This document shows, one piece after another, positions 8,069 through 16,351 of a DNA stretch of 64,000 nucleotides. This DNA comes from Streptomyces fructofermentans (GTDB lineage: Bacteria; Actinomycetota; Actinomycetes; Streptomycetales; Streptomycetaceae): positions 1 through 64,000 of the forward strand of contig NZ_BMWD01000034.1 of the NCBI RefSeq assembly GCF_014651055.1. The letters run 5' to 3'. The position numbers and the translations under genes were made by a program. Position 1 is the first letter of the stretch, and each line of letters starts with the position of its first letter. Under the pieces are notes generated by a model that was not told the DNA's origin, did not search any database, and saw nothing but the letters and a program-made list of their open reading frames with translations.

Positions 8069-10120
8069 TTACTTGTTGGTGGTCCGCACCGAGTCCAGGT
8101 CGGGCGCGACCGTCGCCGTACCGGACCGCAGCTCACCGGCACCGGCACCGGCGGCACCGGCGTCCGTGCCGCCGACGCTCCGGCTGCGCGAGTCCGCGAG
8201 CGCCGACTGCTGCGCCGGGACGAGGCCGTTGTAGTACGGCCGGTAGTCCACCAGGGAGGTGCCCGCGCTGATCGCGGAACCCGCCGCGGTCAGTTCGGCC
8301 GCGGAGATCGACCCCGTCCCGCCGAAGGCGATGACGGAGTTGACGCCCGCCGCCTGCCGGCGCAGGTAGGACGCGCTGGTCTCCGAGAGCGTGCTCTCGT
8401 CGGTCCACAGCACCGGGCCGTAGGAGAGCATGCCGACGCCGGCCGAGACGCCACCGCGCCAGCTGTCCGACCAGGCCAGGCCCGCGACCTGCGGGGCGCT
8501 CCACCAGAACTCGGCGAGCGCGACGGAGGTGCCGTCGTGCCCGCTGCCGCTGATCGGGTAGTACGACCACGAGTCGGGCCAGTTGGAGAGGTACGTGTGC
8601 GTGAGCGCGTACTTCGCCGAGGCGCCGACCGGGACGACCATGGTGCGGTCGGGGTCGAGCGTGTTGAGGTACGACTTCACCGACGAGGACAGCTTGTTGC
8701 CCTCGTTGAGGACGACCGTGCCCTTGCCGCCGTAGCCGAGGGCACCGGCCGCGGCGGAGGCCGACATCGCCGAGTGGTAGTCGGTCCCGGTGGCGAGGAA
8801 CACGTAGTCCGGGGCGCTGGTGACGGCCTTGGCGACCGCCACGGACGTCGAGTAGCGCGAGGTCCCCGACAGCCGCTTCGGCGTGAAGCCGAGCGAGCCG
8901 ACCTTGGAGGCGACGGAGCTGGAGAGGATGTCGGTGCCGCCGACGAGGTACACCGTGGCGCCGGGCTTCAGCGTGCGCTTCAGCTCCGCCTGCACGTTCG
9001 CCGACAGCGAGGTCTCCGACGTCATCAGCAGGGGGCCCAGCTTCTGGCCGGCGAGCGACTGCCCGGTCAGCGCGTAGGACGGGCTGTCCTTGCTGATCAG
9101 GACGGCCGAACGGGCGTCGATCAGGCCGGGCTCGCTCTGGCCGACCGTGTTCCACGTCCAGCGGGACGCCGCGATGTTGGTGCCGTACGAGTCGGCGCCC
9201 CAGACCCGGCCCGCCCCCTGCTTGCGCAGCGGCTGCCAGGCCATGTTGGTGACGGAGGAGGTGCCCGGCGGGAGCGGCATCCTGGTGGCCTCGCCGGTGG
9301 CGACGTCCACGATGCGCGGAGCGGCCGCGTCCTCGTCGGTCCCGTTGGTCAGGACGATCCGGTCGCCGCTGGGCGACCACGCCGGCATCTCGGCGCCGTC
9401 CTCGAAGGTGAGCTGGCGCTCGCCGGTGCCGTCGACGTTGACGACGAACAGCCGGCGCAGGCCGTCGGCCTCGCGGACGAAGGCGACCCGCGTCCCGTCG
9501 GGCGAGATCGCCGGGTCGTCGCCTACATCGGTCAGCTTGGTGAAGCCGCCGGTGTTGATGTCGTGGATCCAGACGGCCGAACCGGTCGGCGAGCCGCAGG
9601 TGTCGCCGGTGCGAACGAAGGCGATCAGTCCGTTGACGGACGCGCTCGGCTCGCGGTCGCAGCCGTCCTCCGAGGTGGAGAACAGCGGCTGGCCGTAGCG
9701 GGAGCCGTCCGAGGACGCGTAGCGCAGCCGGCCGCTGCCGGAGTAGACGATCGTGTCGCCCCGGCCCAGGAACGTCGGGTCGCCGACGCTGCTCACGGAG
9801 CCCTGCTCCTGGATCTTGACCAGGGTGGAGCCGGTGTACCGGCGGGTCTCGACCCGGCCGTTCTTCACGTACGCGACCCGGCTGCCGTCCGGCGACCAGG
9901 ACGGCTGCGTGGCGTCCGCCAGGAAGTCGGTGTAGCTGCCGGTGCCGACCTCGTGCGTCTGGAGCGTGTTGCGCGCACCGTTGAGGTACATCAGCCTGCC
10001 GTCCGTGGCCTGCCAGGTCACGGGTTCCGCGGCCGTGGCGCCCGGCGCCCCGGCCATGCCCGCCGCCACGGCGACGGCGGTTCCGAGCGCCGCGAGTACG
10101 CGGCTTCTACGCATGTTCAT
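8069..10120 (-). CDS. Secreted PD40 beta-propeller and cell-wall-binding repeat 2 protein
   Basis: 683 residues from ATG 10120; ATG 10114 is equally possible and has the better distance to the upstream GGGGG. A Sec signal peptide is clear: Arg-rich start, then a hydrophobic stretch, then AGAPGATAA as the cleavage region near residue 28. Residues 35-330 hold TolB/PD40-like blades with repeated motifs of the type PSWSPDGSRVAYV, PAISPDGTRVAFV and PAWSPSGDRIVLT. Residues 360-640 hold three CWB2-like repeats (LLMTSETSLS/VYLVGGTD, VVLNEGNKLS/VVPVGAS, VLWTDESTLS/VIAFGGTGS). CWB2 repeats anchor proteins to cell-wall polymers in other Gram-positives. Surface location is inferred; substrate is unknown. 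Confidence 0.85.
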   Translation of the reverse strand: MNMRRSRVLAALGTAVAVAAGMAGAPGATAAEPVTWQATDGRLMYLNGARNTLQTHEVGTGSYTDFLADATQPSWSPDGSRVAYVKNGRVETRRYTGSTLVKIQEQGSVSSVGDPTFLGRGDTIVYSGSGRLRYASSDGSRYGQPLFSTSEDGCDREPSASVNGLIAFVRTGDTCGSPTGSAVWIHDINTGGFTKLTDVGDDPAISPDGTRVAFVREADGLRRLFVVNVDGTGERQLTFEDGAEMPAWSPSGDRIVLTNGTDEDAAAPRIVDVATGEATRMPLPPGTSSVTNMAWQPLRKQGAGRVWGADSYGTNIAASRWTWNTVGQSEPGLIDARSAVLISKDSPSYALTGQSLAGQKLGPLLMTSETSLSANVQAELKRTLKPGATVYLVGGTDILSSSVASKVGSLGFTPKRLSGTSRYSTSVAVAKAVTSAPDYVFLATGTDYHSAMSASAAAGALGYGGKGTVVLNEGNKLSSSVKSYLNTLDPDRTMVVPVGASAKYALTHTYLSNWPDSWSYYPISGSGHDGTSVALAEFWWSAPQVAGLAWSDSWRGGVSAGVGMLSYGPVLWTDESTLSETSASYLRRQAAGVNSVIAFGGTGSISAAELTAAGSAISAGTSLVDYRPYYNGLVPAQQSALADSRSRSVGGTDAGAAGAGAGELRSGTATVAPDLDSVRTTNK

Positions 10121-10437
10121 GTGCCCCCACAGAAGTGTTGGAGTGCTGTCGTTCGCCTCCCCGGCGCGGAACGGACACCTCACGTTCCTCCGCGACAGCT
10201 GCGCCACTGTATATGCACAAGTGATCAAAAAGGAACAGCTTTGAACGTCACCGGTCTGCTCTCCTTCCGGCGGGCCCCGCCCCGCCGCCGGAGGTCCGGT
10301 GATGCCCCGTCAATTAGCGACGAACGGTGACGGGCCGCGTGCGTAATGTGATGTGCTGGGACCGTTCGATGACAGGGCGCCGGCCGTACGCGCCAAGGGC
10401 CGCCGGGGCCGACGGGGGCACGAAGGAGGGACGGCGC
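10121..10437. other. Divergent intergenic region
   Basis: This 317-bp region separates two divergent genes. The part near 10195-10250 is unusually AT-rich for this genome (a run with TATATGCACAAGTGATC) and probably holds the promoter of the minus-strand secreted protein. TAATGT at 10344-10349 is a weak -10 candidate for the plus-strand gene. No small gene is evident. Confidence 0.5.
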
Positions 10438-11973
10438 ATGGATTCGGAGCGGATCCGCCGATGGGAGTCGGGCGCGATGGCGCACGCCGTCACGGACCCC
10501 TTCGGGCAGGGCCCGGTCCCCTGGCTGCGCGGCAGCGAGCAGTACTTCGGCGACACCGGCCAGGTCGTCCCCTGGTACGTGGAGCACGCCCCGCCGCCCG
10601 GTGCGACCGCCCCGGGCGCGACCGGCCACGGCCGGCCCGGGACCGCGACCGCCCCCCGCATCCCCGCCCCCCGCTCCACCACCGGAGGCCCCCGCTCGGC
10701 CGACGACGTCCGCCGCCAGATCAAGGGCTTCGCCTCCACCGGAGCGGTCGCCCCGGGCGAGGCCGTCGACTTCCACATCACCGTCGACCCGCCCCAGCAG
10801 TTCGGCGTGGACATCTACCGCATCGGCCACTACGGCGGCGACGGCGCCGGGAAGATCACCACGAGCCCTCGGCTGTCCGGGATCGTCCAGCCCCCGCCGC
10901 TCACCGCGGACCGCACGGTGTCCTGCCACCACTGGTGGCTCTCCTGGCGGCTGCAGATCCCGTCGTACTGGAACGCCGGCGCGTACGTGGCGGTCCTGAC
11001 CACCGACGACGGCCACCGCTCGCACATCCCCTTCACCGTCCGCCACGACCACCCGGCCGACCTGCTGCTGCTCCTGCCGGACGTCACCTGGCAGGCGTAC
11101 AACCTCTACCCGGAGGACGGCAGGACCGGCGCGAGCCTCTACCACGCGTGGGACGGGAACGGCCGGCTGCTCGGCGAGGCCGACGCCGCGACGACCGTCT
11201 CCTTCGACCGCCCGTACGCGGGCGCGGGCCTGCCCCTGCACGTCGGACACGCCTACGACTTCATCCGCTGGGCCGAGCGCTACGGCTACGACGTGGCGTA
11301 CGCCGACGCCCGCGACCTGCACGCGGGCCGCGTCGACCCGACCCGCTACCGCGGCCTCGTCTTCCCCGGGCACGACGAGTACTGGTCCGCGGCGATGCGG
11401 CGCACGGTGGAGCTGGCCCGCGACAGCGGCACCTCGCTCGTCTTCCTCTCCGCCAACACCATGTACTGGCGGATCGAGTTGGGCCGGTCCCCGTCGGGCG
11501 TCCCCGACCGGCTGCTGACCTGCCGCAAGCGCCGCGGCCCCGGCAGGCCCGCGTTGTGGCGCGAGGTCGACCGCCCCGAGCAGGAACTCCTCGGCATCCA
11601 GTACGCGGGCCGGGTCCCGGAGGCGCACCCCATGGTCGTCCGCAACGCCGACCACTGGCTTTGGGACGCGACCGGGGCCCACGAGGGCGACGAACTGGAG
11701 GGCATGGTCGCCGGCGAGGCGGACCGTTACTTCCCGCGCGTCCCCCTGCCCGGGCACCAGGGCCGCATCCTGCTGTCCCACTCGCCCTACCGGGACACCG
11801 AGGGGGCGATCCGCCACCAGGAGACGTCGCTGTACCGCGCGCCCTCGGGAGCCCTCGTCTTCGCGTCCGGCACGTTCGCCTGGTCCCCGGCACTGGACCG
11901 CCCCGGGCACACCGACGCCCGCGTCCAGCGCGCCACGGCGAACCTCCTGGACCGCATCTGCAAACGCGACTGA
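10438..11973 (+). CDS. N,N-dimethylformamidase large-subunit-like protein
   Basis: 511 residues starting at ATG 10438, preceded by an excellent ribosome binding site AAGGAGGG (10423-10430) with 7-nt spacing; further upstream starts are rejected. The sequence resembles the C-terminal domain of the DMFase beta subunit: VDIYRIGHYGG near residue 125, DVTWQAYNLYP near 218, YDVAYADARDL near 285, FPGHDEYWS near 310, and LSANTMYWR near 343. There is no signal peptide. The N-terminal 80 residues are Pro/Gly-rich. In true DMFases this subunit hydrolyses an amide using an iron site; here neither substrate nor partner subunit is visible, so activity is uncertain. Confidence 0.75.
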   Translation: MDSERIRRWESGAMAHAVTDPFGQGPVPWLRGSEQYFGDTGQVVPWYVEHAPPPGATAPGATGHGRPGTATAPRIPAPRSTTGGPRSADDVRRQIKGFASTGAVAPGEAVDFHITVDPPQQFGVDIYRIGHYGGDGAGKITTSPRLSGIVQPPPLTADRTVSCHHWWLSWRLQIPSYWNAGAYVAVLTTDDGHRSHIPFTVRHDHPADLLLLLPDVTWQAYNLYPEDGRTGASLYHAWDGNGRLLGEADAATTVSFDRPYAGAGLPLHVGHAYDFIRWAERYGYDVAYADARDLHAGRVDPTRYRGLVFPGHDEYWSAAMRRTVELARDSGTSLVFLSANTMYWRIELGRSPSGVPDRLLTCRKRRGPGRPALWREVDRPEQELLGIQYAGRVPEAHPMVVRNADHWLWDATGAHEGDELEGMVAGEADRYFPRVPLPGHQGRILLSHSPYRDTEGAIRHQETSLYRAPSGALVFASGTFAWSPALDRPGHTDARVQRATANLLDRICKRD

Positions 11974-12046
11974 CCGGACCCTGTCCTTCCCGGCCCCCGG
12001 CATACGGGAGAATCGAGCCACTTATACAGAACCACGGGGAGGAACC

Positions 12047-12946
12047 GTGTCCGGATTCGTCGAAAAGCCCGAGGCCCCAGAGGTCCCGGGTCTGGTGCAT
12101 CTGCACACCGGCAAGGTGCGCGATCTGTACCAGAACGAGGCGGGCGACCTCGTGATGGTCGCCAGCGACCGCATCTCCGCGTACGACTGGGTGCTCCCCA
12201 CGGAGATCCCCGACAAGGGCCGCGTCCTGACGCAGCTCTCGCTCTGGTGGTTCGACCAGTTCGCGGATCTGATGCCGAACCACGTCCTGAGCACCGAACT
12301 CCCGGCCGGCGCCCCCGCCGAGTGGCGGGGCCGGACGCTGGTCTGCAAGTCGCTGCGGATGGTCCCGGTCGAGGCCGTGGCCCGCGGCTATCTCGCCGGC
12401 TCGGGCCTCGTCGAGTACCGGGAGACCCGTACGGTCTGCGGCCTCCCCCTTCCCGAGGGCCTGACCGACGGTTCGGAGCTGCCCGCCCCGATCTTCACGC
12501 CGGCCACCAAGGCCGCCGTCGGCGAGCACGACGAGAACGTCTCGTACGAGGAGGTCGCCCGGCAGGTCGGCGCCGAGACCGCGGCCGAGGTGCGTCGCGC
12601 CACGCTCGCCGTCTACGGCCGGGGCCGGGACGTGGCGCGCGAGCGCGGGATCATCCTCGCGGACACGAAGTTCGAGTTCGGCTTCGACGGCGACACCCTC
12701 GTCATCGCCGACGAGGTGCTCACCCCGGACTCCTCCCGCTTCTGGCCCGCCGACGAGTGGGAGCCGGGCCGTCCGCAGCCCTCGTTCGACAAGCAGTTCG
12801 TCCGCGACTGGCTCACCTCCGCCGAGTCCGGCTGGGACCGCCGGAGCGAGCAGCCGCCGCCCGCCCTGCCCCAGCAGGTCGTGGACGCGACCCGCGCCAA
12901 GTACGTGGAGGCCTACGAGCGCCTGACGGGTGCCGGCTGGGCCTGA
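12047..12946 (+). CDS. purC: Phosphoribosylaminoimidazole-succinocarboxamide synthase
   Basis: SAICAR synthase: ATP-dependent joining of aspartate to CAIR in purine synthesis. 299 residues, normal for the bacterial enzyme. Motifs visible are HTGKVRDLYQ near residue 20, SDRISAYDWVLP near 40, KSLRMVPVEAVARGYLAGSG near 105, and late IADEVLTPDSSRFW near 222. The GTG start at 12047 is set by GGGGAGGA four nt upstream and the conserved N terminus. The gene stands alone between the DMFase-like gene and a bidirectional terminator. Confidence 0.97.
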   Translation: MSGFVEKPEAPEVPGLVHLHTGKVRDLYQNEAGDLVMVASDRISAYDWVLPTEIPDKGRVLTQLSLWWFDQFADLMPNHVLSTELPAGAPAEWRGRTLVCKSLRMVPVEAVARGYLAGSGLVEYRETRTVCGLPLPEGLTDGSELPAPIFTPATKAAVGEHDENVSYEEVARQVGAETAAEVRRATLAVYGRGRDVARERGIILADTKFEFGFDGDTLVIADEVLTPDSSRFWPADEWEPGRPQPSFDKQFVRDWLTSAESGWDRRSEQPPPALPQQVVDATRAKYVEAYERLTGAGWA

Positions 12947-12994
12947 GCGAGCGCCCCGGGCAACCCCCGGGGCGACCGTCCATGACGACACGAA

Positions 12995-13025
12995 GAAGCC
13001 CCCGGTCGCGATGACCGGGGGCTTC
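12995..13025. terminator. Terminator shared by purC and tRNA-Gly
   Basis: A perfect 13-bp stem (12995-13007 with 13013-13025) has a 5-nt loop. It lies between the convergent purC and minus-strand tRNA-Gly and probably serves both. Confidence 0.85.
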
Positions 13026-13033
13026 CTCGTCTG

Positions 13034-13106
13034 AGCGGACGACCAGGTTCGAACTGGCGACCTCAACCTTGGCAAGGTTGCGCTCTACCAACTGAGCTAC
13101 GTCCGC
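13034..13106 (-). tRNA. tRNA-Gly(GCC)
   Basis: A clear cloverleaf. GCGGACG starts at 13106 and pairs with the 3' strand at 13035-13040; the anticodon loop CTTGCCAAG carries GCC; the T loop contains TTCGAAC. CCA is not encoded. The likely -10 box TATAGT (13133-13128) overlaps the stop codon of the response-regulator gene just upstream. Confidence 0.96.
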
Positions 13107-13128
13107 ATGCGCCGTGGCGCGAGAGCCA

Positions 13129-13794
13129 CTATACCCAACCTCGCTCCCGTGCGAGCCGCACTGCCGCATGCCGGTTCTCCGCCCCGAGCTTCGAGACGGC
13201 CGACGACAGGTAGTTGCGCACGGTCCCCTGGGAGAGCGCGGCCCGCTCCGCGATCTCCGCGACGGGCGCGCCGTCGGCCGCCAGCTCCAGCACCTCCGCC
13301 TCGCGCGCGGTCAGCGGGGAGTCCCCGGCGGAGATCGCGTCGGCCGCCAACTCCGGGTCCACGTAACGGTTTCCGGCGTGGACCGTACGAATGATCTCGG
13401 CGAGCCGCTGCGCGCTGACCGTCTTCGGGACGAACCCGCGCACACCCGCAGCAAGCGCCCGCTTCAGGTGCCCGGGGCGCCCGTGGCTCGTCACGATCAG
13501 TACGCGGCAGGACGGCAGTTCGGCCCGCAGTGATGTGGCGACCCTCACACCGTCGGCACCGGGCATCTGGAGGTCCAGCACGGCCACGTCGGGTTCGTGG
13601 GCGCGTGCCATGGCGAGCGCCTCGGGCCCACTCGCCGCCTCCGCCACCACGAGCAGATCCCCCTCCAGCCCGAGCAGCGCGGCGAGGGCCCCGCGGATCA
13701 GGTGCTCGTCGTCCGCGAGCAGCAGCCGTACGGGACGCGCGGGCCGCGGGGGCGGGACGGCGGACACGGGCGGGACCGGCGGTACCGATGTCAT
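13129..13794 (-). CDS. NarL/FixJ-family response regulator (DesR-like)
   Basis: 221 residues. A Pro-rich N-terminal tail of about 20 residues precedes the receiver domain with the acidic pair ADDE near residue 28, phospho-acceptor Asp74 in VLDLQMPG, conserved Thr/Ser in VTSHG and Lys in PKTVS. A LuxR-type HTH follows (LTAREAEVLELAADG and GTVRNYLSSAVSKLGAENR). ATG 13794 overlaps the stop codon of the kinase gene by 4 bp (ATGA), so the pair is translationally coupled. It should act on DNA after phosphorylation by the adjacent kinase. A palindrome at 17369-17380 upstream of the operon is a candidate binding site. The true start could be later than the Pro-rich segment. Confidence 0.93.
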   Translation of the reverse strand: MTSVPPVPPVSAVPPPRPARPVRLLLADDEHLIRGALAALLGLEGDLLVVAEAASGPEALAMARAHEPDVAVLDLQMPGADGVRVATSLRAELPSCRVLIVTSHGRPGHLKRALAAGVRGFVPKTVSAQRLAEIIRTVHAGNRYVDPELAADAISAGDSPLTAREAEVLELAADGAPVAEIAERAALSQGTVRNYLSSAVSKLGAENRHAAVRLARERGWV

Positions 13795-15539
13795 GAGGCC
13801 TCATTCACGGGACGGGACGCGGAGCACGGGACGGCACCGGCCGCCCGGACCGGTGGTGGACCACCGCCGTCGGCCGTCGCGCCCCCGCTGCCGTCGAAGT
13901 CGGGACCGGGAGCGGGATTGGGATTGGGATCGGGATCGCGATCGGGCCTGGGGCGGGAGCCGGGACCGCCCCCGGTGTCCGGTCCCGTGCCGGTGACGTT
14001 GCCGCCCCCGGTGTCCGTGCCGGTGCCCGTGCCCGTGACGGTGTCGGGCTCGCTGCGGCCCGGTACGGGGATGCCGGGCATCCCGTCCGCCGGAACCGCG
14101 GGCGGGGTGCCCGGCAGAGGTACCTCGGCCACCAGCCGGAACACGCCCGCCCCGGCGAATCCCGCCTCCAGGGTCCCGTCCACCGCGGACAGCCGTTCGC
14201 GGAGCCCGGCGAGCCCGGACCCGCCGCCCGCGCGCGTCCCGGGCACCCCGCCGCTCCCCGTCCCGCGGTCCTCCACCCCGTCGTTCTCCACGGTGAGCAC
14301 CACACGGCCCCCGGTCACCGTCAGCGCCACGCGGCACCGCGCCGCGTCGCCGTGCCGCAGTACGTTCGTCGTGGCCTCGCGCACCACCCATCCCAGCGCC
14401 GACTGGACCGCGGGCGGCAGCCCCTCCGCGGAGCCGCTGACCGTGCAGTCGACCCCTGCCGCGGCCAACACTCCCCGGGCGCCCAGCAGTTCGGTGCCGA
14501 GGTCCGCCTCGCGGTAGCCGCGGACGACCTCGCGGACCTCCCGCTGCGACTCCTGGGCGATCCGCTGCACCTCGATCATCTGGTCCACGGCCTCGGGTCG
14601 TTCGCGCCGGGCGAGCTGGACGGCGAGCTCGCTCTTGAGCGCGATCACCGCGAGGTTGCGGCCCATCACGTCGTGCAGATCGCGGCCGAACCTGAGCCGT
14701 TCCTCGGCGACGGCCAGCCGGGTGCGGGTCTCGCGGGCCGCGTCGAGTTCGTACACGGCGTCGAGGAGCCACACCGAGAAGACGGACGTGAAGGCGACGA
14801 ACCCGGCGGAGACCAGCACGGCGAAGGCCGTGGCCAGCGCCGCGGCCCCGGGCATGCCCGCCGCGAGCCCCACGACGGCGGTCCCCGCCCCGAAGGCGCC
14901 GACCAGGGCCGGCACACGTCGCCGCTCGCGCATCCCGAGCGTGACCGTGCCCGCCCCGAAGGCGAGCACCCCCACGAACATCGAGGCCGCCGCCGTCTCG
15001 CCGTCGTCGCCCCCGGGGCCGTGCTGGGCCACGACGAGCGCGGCGGTCCCCAGCAGCGCGCTGACGACGGTCAGTGCCACGAGCAGGCGTACGGGCTGCC
15101 CTCGGCCGCCGCGCGTCCAGTCGAGCGCCCGGGACGCCGTCACCCCGCACAGCAGGGCGTGGCCGACGATCGGCACGAAGACCCACAGCGCGAGCGGCAC
15201 CCCGACGAGCCCGAACACGGGCAGCCCGATCACCGCGACCTCGATCAGGGCGAAGGAGTGGTAGGACCAGCGGGTGTACGTCTCGACCTTCGCCGGCGTG
15301 CTCTTCCCGCGCCACCAGACACCCGGCTTGCGCCGCATGCCCGGCCTCCCGGCACCGGGACCCGGCACCGCGGGCCTCCGCCCACCGGACCTCGCCCGCC
15401 CCGGCACGCGCCGGCCCGGCTTCCCCGCCTCCACGGGCGTGGCGGCCCCCTCGTCCGTCCCCGTGCCCGCCCCGGTGTCCGTGTTCGCCCCGGCTTCCGT
15501 GCCCGTCATGTCCCCGCCCCGTACCCGTGTGCCCGGCAT
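13791..15539 (-). CDS. DesK-type sensor histidine kinase
   Basis: 582 residues if begun at ATG 15539, three nt past the permease stop; ATG 15509 is an alternative with a better GGGG upstream. The first 100 residues are Gly/Ala/Thr/Pro-rich and disordered. About six membrane segments follow (roughly residues 120-275). Then come the HisKA_3 dimerisation helix with the phospho-His motif GRDLHDVMGRNLAVIALKSE and an HATPase domain with REATTNVLRHG and GSGLAGLRERL. After the kinase a tail of about 110 residues is made of Thr-Gly and Asp-Pro/Asn-Pro repeats, which is unusual for this family. The gene sits in an ABC-transporter operon, so the kinase probably senses the envelope or a transported compound. 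Confidence 0.9.
   Translation of the reverse strand: MPGTRVRGGDMTGTEAGANTDTGAGTGTDEGAATPVEAGKPGRRVPGRARSGGRRPAVPGPGAGRPGMRRKPGVWWRGKSTPAKVETYTRWSYHSFALIEVAVIGLPVFGLVGVPLALWVFVPIVGHALLCGVTASRALDWTRGGRGQPVRLLVALTVVSALLGTAALVVAQHGPGGDDGETAAASMFVGVLAFGAGTVTLGMRERRRVPALVGAFGAGTAVVGLAAGMPGAAALATAFAVLVSAGFVAFTSVFSVWLLDAVYELDAARETRTRLAVAEERLRFGRDLHDVMGRNLAVIALKSELAVQLARRERPEAVDQMIEVQRIAQESQREVREVVRGYREADLGTELLGARGVLAAAGVDCTVSGSAEGLPPAVQSALGWVVREATTNVLRHGDAARCRVALTVTGGRVVLTVENDGVEDRGTGSGGVPGTRAGGGSGLAGLRERLSAVDGTLEAGFAGAGVFRLVAEVPLPGTPPAVPADGMPGIPVPGRSEPDTVTGTGTGTDTGGGNVTGTGPDTGGGPGSRPRPDRDPDPNPNPAPGPDFDGSGGATADGGGPPPVRAAGAVPCSASRPVNEAS
13914..13945. repeat. Hexanucleotide simple repeat (GGGATT/GGGATC)
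   Basis: GGGATT twice, then GGGATC variants, run in tandem within the 3' end of the histidine-kinase gene. On the coding strand they encode alternating Pro with Asp or Asn. The copy number may vary between strains. Confidence 0.6.
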
Positions 15540-15541
15540 GG

Positions 15542-16351
15542 TCAGTGCCGCGGTTCCCAGCGGAACCACCGCCGTACAGCAAACACCGCGATGACGGCCC
15601 AGGCCAGCGCCGTCGCGACGGCGCCCAGGGCCTCGTACGCGCCGAGGTCCCCCGTCCAGCCGCCGCGCAGCAGCGTGATCGCGGGGGAGAGCGGCAGCAG
15701 TTCGCAGAAGGACGCGAGCCGGTCGGGCAGCATCTCCAGCGGGACTGCGATCCCCGATCCCATCAGGGAGAGGAACATGAACGGCAGGCCCGTCACCTGG
15801 GCGCTCTCGGCCGACCTGCTGAAGCTCGCGGTCACCGCGCCCGCAGCCGCGCACAGCACCACACCGAACAGCAGTCCCGCGACCGCGAGATGGGGTGCCG
15901 CGGGCGCGCCCACGTCGAGGAGCAGGGCGCAGCCCACCGCCAGCAGCAGGCACTGCGCCAGGCCGAGGACAACGGCGGGCAGCGCCGCGCCGACGAGGAT
16001 CTCGGTGTCCCGCAGCTCACCGGTCCGCAGCCGCTTGAGGACGAGTTCCTCGCGGCGGGCCACATAGATCCCGGTCAGGGCCGCGTACACGGCGAAGACC
16101 AGGGAGAAGCCGAAGCCCGCCGGGAGCATCACGTCCCCCGAGGTGAGGCCCGCGGCCTTCAGGTCCGCCTCGTCGAAGGCGGAGCGCACGCTCAGCGGCA
16201 GCACCAGAGGCACGCACGCCGCGGTGAAGAGCGTGCCCTTGCTTCGCCCGAGCAGTGTCACCTCGGCCCGCGCGAGCGCCGCCATGCGGCGTGCCCCGGT
16301 CACGGTCGTGCGCTCGGGTGCGGGACTCTCCGCGATGGTCCGCGTGCTCAT
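15542..16351 (-). CDS. ABC-2 type transporter permease
   Basis: 269 residues with six predicted membrane segments: the first near residues 42-60, then a long extracytoplasmic loop, and others near 85-105, 122-145, 152-175, 180-205 and 240-260. The sequence VAGLLFGVVLCAAAGAVTASFSRS and the LPLSPAI motif near the end are typical of ABC-2 permeases of drug-efflux type. The start ATG 16351 overlaps the ATPase stop codon (ATGA). It should pair with the upstream ATPase to export a small molecule or lipid-like compound, sensed by the downstream kinase. The substrate is unknown. Confidence 0.92.
   Translation of the reverse strand: MSTRTIAESPAPERTTVTGARRMAALARAEVTLLGRSKGTLFTAACVPLVLPLSVRSAFDEADLKAAGLTSGDVMLPAGFGFSLVFAVYAALTGIYVARREELVLKRLRTGELRDTEILVGAALPAVVLGLAQCLLLAVGCALLLDVGAPAAPHLAVAGLLFGVVLCAAAGAVTASFSRSAESAQVTGLPFMFLSLMGSGIAVPLEMLPDRLASFCELLPLSPAITLLRGGWTGDLGAYEALGAVATALAWAVIAVFAVRRWFRWEPRH

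Noticed and set aside
7270..8271. Plus-strand frames in the C-rich tract
   Set aside because: The translations are His/Pro/Thr repeats with no ribosome binding site, and similar frames are open in more than one phase, as expected from composition.
13914..13945. Telomere-like GGGATT repeats
   Set aside because: Only a few units, inside a coding region; Streptomyces chromosome ends use complex palindromes rather than hexamer arrays.
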